NCBI RefSeq assembly: GCF_019857185.1
Contig: NZ_JAHWXP010000001.1
Coordinates: 806,001-870,000 of the forward strand
DNA from: Alteriqipengyuania abyssalis
GTDB lineage: Bacteria; Pseudomonadota; Alphaproteobacteria; Sphingomonadales; Sphingomonadaceae
DNA length: 64,000 nucleotides
Direction: 5' to 3'
A model generated the notes under the pieces. It did not search any database. It was given only the letters and a program-made list of their open reading frames with translations, and was not told the origin of the DNA. Position numbers and translations under genes: made by a program. Positions 62,016 through 64,000 of the stretch are shown piece by piece. The stretch's first letter is position 1; each line of letters starts with the position of its first letter.

Positions 62016-62684
62016 ATGCCGCAGAGCGACCTCACTTTCGCCGTGCCCAAGGGCCGACTGCTCGACGATGCCCTGCCCGTGATGGAACGCGCGGGCGTGG
62101 TGCCCGAGGCGGGCTTTCACGACAAGGCCAACCGTGCACTATGCTTCGCAACGACACGCGAAGACCTGCGCCTGATCCGCGTGCGCGCGTTCGACGTGGC
62201 AACCTTCGTCGCGCATGGCGCGGCGCAGATCGGGATCGTCGGATCGGACGTGATCGAGGAGTTCGACTATTCGGACCTCTACGCGCCGGTCGATCTCGAC
62301 ATCGGCCATTGCCACCTCGCGGTGGCGCAAGCGGTCGATGGCGAGGATACCGATGGGGCGAGCCACGTGCGCGTCGCGACCAAATATCCCAACATCACCC
62401 GGCGGTTCTACGAACGCGCGGGCGTGCAGGCCGAATGCGTCAAGCTGAACGGCGCGATGGAGCTTGCTCCGTCGCTGGGCCTTGCGGGGCGGATCGTCGA
62501 TCTCGTCTCCACCGGGCGCACGCTCAAGCAGAATGGCCTCGTGGAGACGCAGCGCATTCTCGACATTACCGCGCGGCTGATCGTCAATCGCGCCGCGCTG
62601 AAGACCGACGCCCGCGTTGCCGAGCTGGTCGAGACATTCCGCCGGGAAGCGGAAGCGCGCGCCAATGAGAAGGCAACAGCCTGA
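62016..62684 (+). CDS. hisG: ATP phosphoribosyltransferase, short form
   Basis: A 222-residue catalytic subunit for the first step of histidine synthesis. It begins [15 protein letters not shown], with the PRPP-binding [18 protein letters not shown]. The C-terminal regulatory domain of long HisG is missing, so it should need HisZ as partner; hisZ is not in the window. Its TGA overlaps the hisD ATG. Confidence 0.95.
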   Translation: MPQSDLTFAVPKGRLLDDALPVMERAGVVPEAGFHDKANRALCFATTREDLRLIRVRAFDVATFVAHGAAQIGIVGSDVIEEFDYSDLYAPVDLDIGHCHLAVAQAVDGEDTDGASHVRVATKYPNITRRFYERAGVQAECVKLNGAMELAPSLGLAGRIVDLVSTGRTLKQNGLVETQRILDITARLIVNRAALKTDARVAELVETFRREAEARANEKATA

Positions 62685-63973
62685 TGGAAATCCTCAACGC
62701 CAGCGCCCCCGACTTTGCAGACCGGTTCGACCGGGTGGTCAATGCCCGTCGCGAGAGCGCGGATGACGTCAGCCGCGATGTCGCGGAAATCATCGCCAAG
62801 GTGCGCGCGCATGGCGACCGCGCGCTGTCCGATCTGACCATCCGGCTCGACGGGCACACGCTCTCGTCCGAAGAGGACTGGCGCATCCCCGCGTGGAAAT
62901 GCGAGCAGGCTTACCAGGATCTGGATGCCGGGCTTCGCGATGCCCTCACCCTCGCAGCCGATCGGATCCGTGCTTATCACGAAGCGCAAAAGCCCAACCC
63001 GCGCGATTATACCGACGATGTCGGCATGCGGCTGGGCCATCGCTGGACCCCGGTCGATGCGGCAGGGATCTACGTCCCCGGCGGGCGCGCGGCCTATCCT
63101 TCCTCGCTGCTGATGAATGCGATCCCCGCGCGGGTTGCGGGGGTCGAGCGGCTGGTGGCGGTCACGCCCACGCCCAAGGGCGAAGCCAATCCGTTGGTGC
63201 TTGCCGCCGCGCATATTGCCGGGCTGGACGATATCTGGCGCGTCGGCGGGGCTCAGGCGATTGCCGCGCTCGCCTATGGCACCGATCGGATCGCGCCGGT
63301 CGACGTGGTCACCGGGCCCGGCAATGCCTGGGTCGCGGAAGCCAAGCGGCAGGTCTTCGGCACAGTCGGGATCGACATGATCGCCGGCCCGAGCGAGATT
63401 CTGGTGATCGCGGACGGTCAGAACGATCCCGCCTGGATCGCCGCCGACCTGCTCAGCCAGGCCGAGCATGATCCCAGCTCGCAGAGCATCCTCATCACCG
63501 ACAGCGCCGATTTCGCCGCGCAGGTGGAAGACCAGGTCGATGTGCAGGCCGCAATGCTCGCCACCGGCAAGACCGCGCGCGCTGCGTGGGATGCGCATGG
63601 CGCGATCATCGTCGTGTCCACGCTCGACGATGCCATGCCGCTCGCCAACCGGATCGCCGCCGAGCATGTCGAGCTGGCGGTCGACGATCCCGAGGCGCTG
63701 TTCGCAAAGCTGCGCCACGCGGGCAGCGTGTTCCTGGGGCGGATGGTGCCTGAGGCGGTCGGCGATTATGTCGCCGGGCCAAACCATGTGCTTCCGACCG
63801 GTCGCCGCGCACGCTTCGCCAGCGGCCTCTCGGTGCTCGACTTCATGAAGCGCACCAGCTTTATCGAGGCGAATGCCGATGCGCTTGGCGCAGTCGGCCC
63901 CGCCGCCATCGCCCTTGCCGAGGCCGAAGGCCTGCCGGCCCATGCCCAGTCCATCAGATTGCGATTGAAATAA
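62684..63973 (+). CDS. hisD: Histidinol dehydrogenase
   Basis: A 429-residue zinc enzyme that oxidises histidinol to histidine in two NAD-dependent steps. Family marks are GIYVPGGRAAYPSSLLMNAI, VTGPGNAWVAEAKRQVFG, AGPSEILVIAD, and LSQAEHDPSSQ with the zinc/catalytic Gln and His. It ends LPAHAQSIRLRLK. Stop overlaps the next gene start (TAATG). Confidence 0.97.
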   Translation: MEILNASAPDFADRFDRVVNARRESADDVSRDVAEIIAKVRAHGDRALSDLTIRLDGHTLSSEEDWRIPAWKCEQAYQDLDAGLRDALTLAADRIRAYHEAQKPNPRDYTDDVGMRLGHRWTPVDAAGIYVPGGRAAYPSSLLMNAIPARVAGVERLVAVTPTPKGEANPLVLAAAHIAGLDDIWRVGGAQAIAALAYGTDRIAPVDVVTGPGNAWVAEAKRQVFGTVGIDMIAGPSEILVIADGQNDPAWIAADLLSQAEHDPSSQSILITDSADFAAQVEDQVDVQAAMLATGKTARAAWDAHGAIIVVSTLDDAMPLANRIAAEHVELAVDDPEALFAKLRHAGSVFLGRMVPEAVGDYVAGPNHVLPTGRRARFASGLSVLDFMKRTSFIEANADALGAVGPAAIALAEAEGLPAHAQSIRLRLK

Positions 63974-64000
63974 TGTCCGGAAACAACACCCGATCGACCG
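63973..64000 (+). CDS. Start of a downstream gene, probably nusB (partial)
   Basis: Only nine codons are seen, MSGNNTRST, with the ATG overlapping the hisD stop. The order hisG-hisD-nusB is common in sphingomonads, and NusB proteins often start with a short polar tail before an R-S-A-type stretch, so nusB is likely. The assignment rests on gene order and memory. Confidence 0.45.

Noticed and set aside
62408-63943. A 511-codon open frame antisense to hisD
   Set aside because: Mirrors hisD; no motif and no ribosome site.
1-64000. CRISPR arrays, tRNA or rRNA genes, prophage or integrated elements
   Set aside because: No regularly spaced repeats, no cloverleaf-like sequences in the short spacers, no integrase, transposase or att-like duplications, and no marked shift in base composition.

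Overview
The window is a gene-dense, high-GC chromosomal segment whose gene content and gene order point to an alphaproteobacterium of the Sphingomonadales, most likely the Erythrobacteraceae. The signs are class I LysRS, short-form HisG followed by HisD, an aa3-type cytochrome oxidase operon with ctaB, ctaG and SURF1, L21 with a Lys/Ala-rich tail, pdxJ-acpS-lepB, and BolA/pirin/GST-rich accessory genes. No rRNA, tRNA, CRISPR array, prophage or insertion sequence was found. No gene-free stretch exceeds about 250 bases.

Layout. 1-9.8 kb: partial prolyl-4-hydroxylase-type oxygenase, lysK, a VOC protein divergent from soxR across a near-consensus SoxR box, an S41 peptidase, a SixA-type phosphatase, a DinG-like helicase, ubiA and rsmE. 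9.8-23 kb: gshA, a polytopic ICMT-like methyltransferase, yfgM/bamB, a GT4 glycosyltransferase coupled to an alpha/beta hydrolase, selO, an astD-like dehydrogenase, rarD, pyrC and ygfZ. 23-27.8 kb: a TetR/PF10118 divergent pair, a GNAT, rplU-rpmA with a strong terminator, a lipoprotein, and an unknown membrane protein behind a perfect FNR-type box. 27.9-39.2 kb: one continuous minus-strand run, ctaC-ctaD-ctaB-small-ctaG-ctaE-small-SURF1-thrC-methyltransferase-folB-unknown-moaA-moaD-moaE, in which many neighbours overlap at start/stop codons. 39.4-46.2 kb: a plus-strand run pyrE-lipoprotein hydrolase-pdxJ-small membrane protein-acpS-lepB-AI-2E family transporter-DUF3089-ruvX. 46.2-48.2 kb: an unusual three-gene minus-strand cassette made of a 56-residue peptide gene missed by normal length cut-offs and two uncharacterised proteins of similar architecture. 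48.3-53.7 kb: two thioesterases, PBP1A, a small acidic protein, cobS and an MpaB-type oxygenase. 53.7-61 kb: an HxlR regulator divergent from a VOC/GST/DUF1428/GST detoxification row, then DnaJ-like, BolA, a third GST, pirin, SDR and epoxide-hydrolase-like genes. 61-64 kb: DUF2332, hisG, hisD and the first codons of a probable nusB.

How the genes work together. Respiration (oxidase subunits, heme O synthase, Cu insertion, SURF1) and molybdenum cofactor synthesis share one long transcription unit. Thiol/redox detoxification is prominent: gshA, three GSTs, a SoxR-controlled VOC protein and an HxlR-controlled VOC/GST group. The rest is mostly housekeeping for envelope (bamB, PBP1A, lepB), nucleotides (pyrC, pyrE), cofactors (ubiA, pdxJ, folB, cobS) and amino acids (thrC, hisGD). 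The best candidates for undescribed biology are the peptide/cupin-like cassette at 46.2-48.2 kb, the two tiny proteins embedded in the oxidase operon, and the FNR-box membrane protein.
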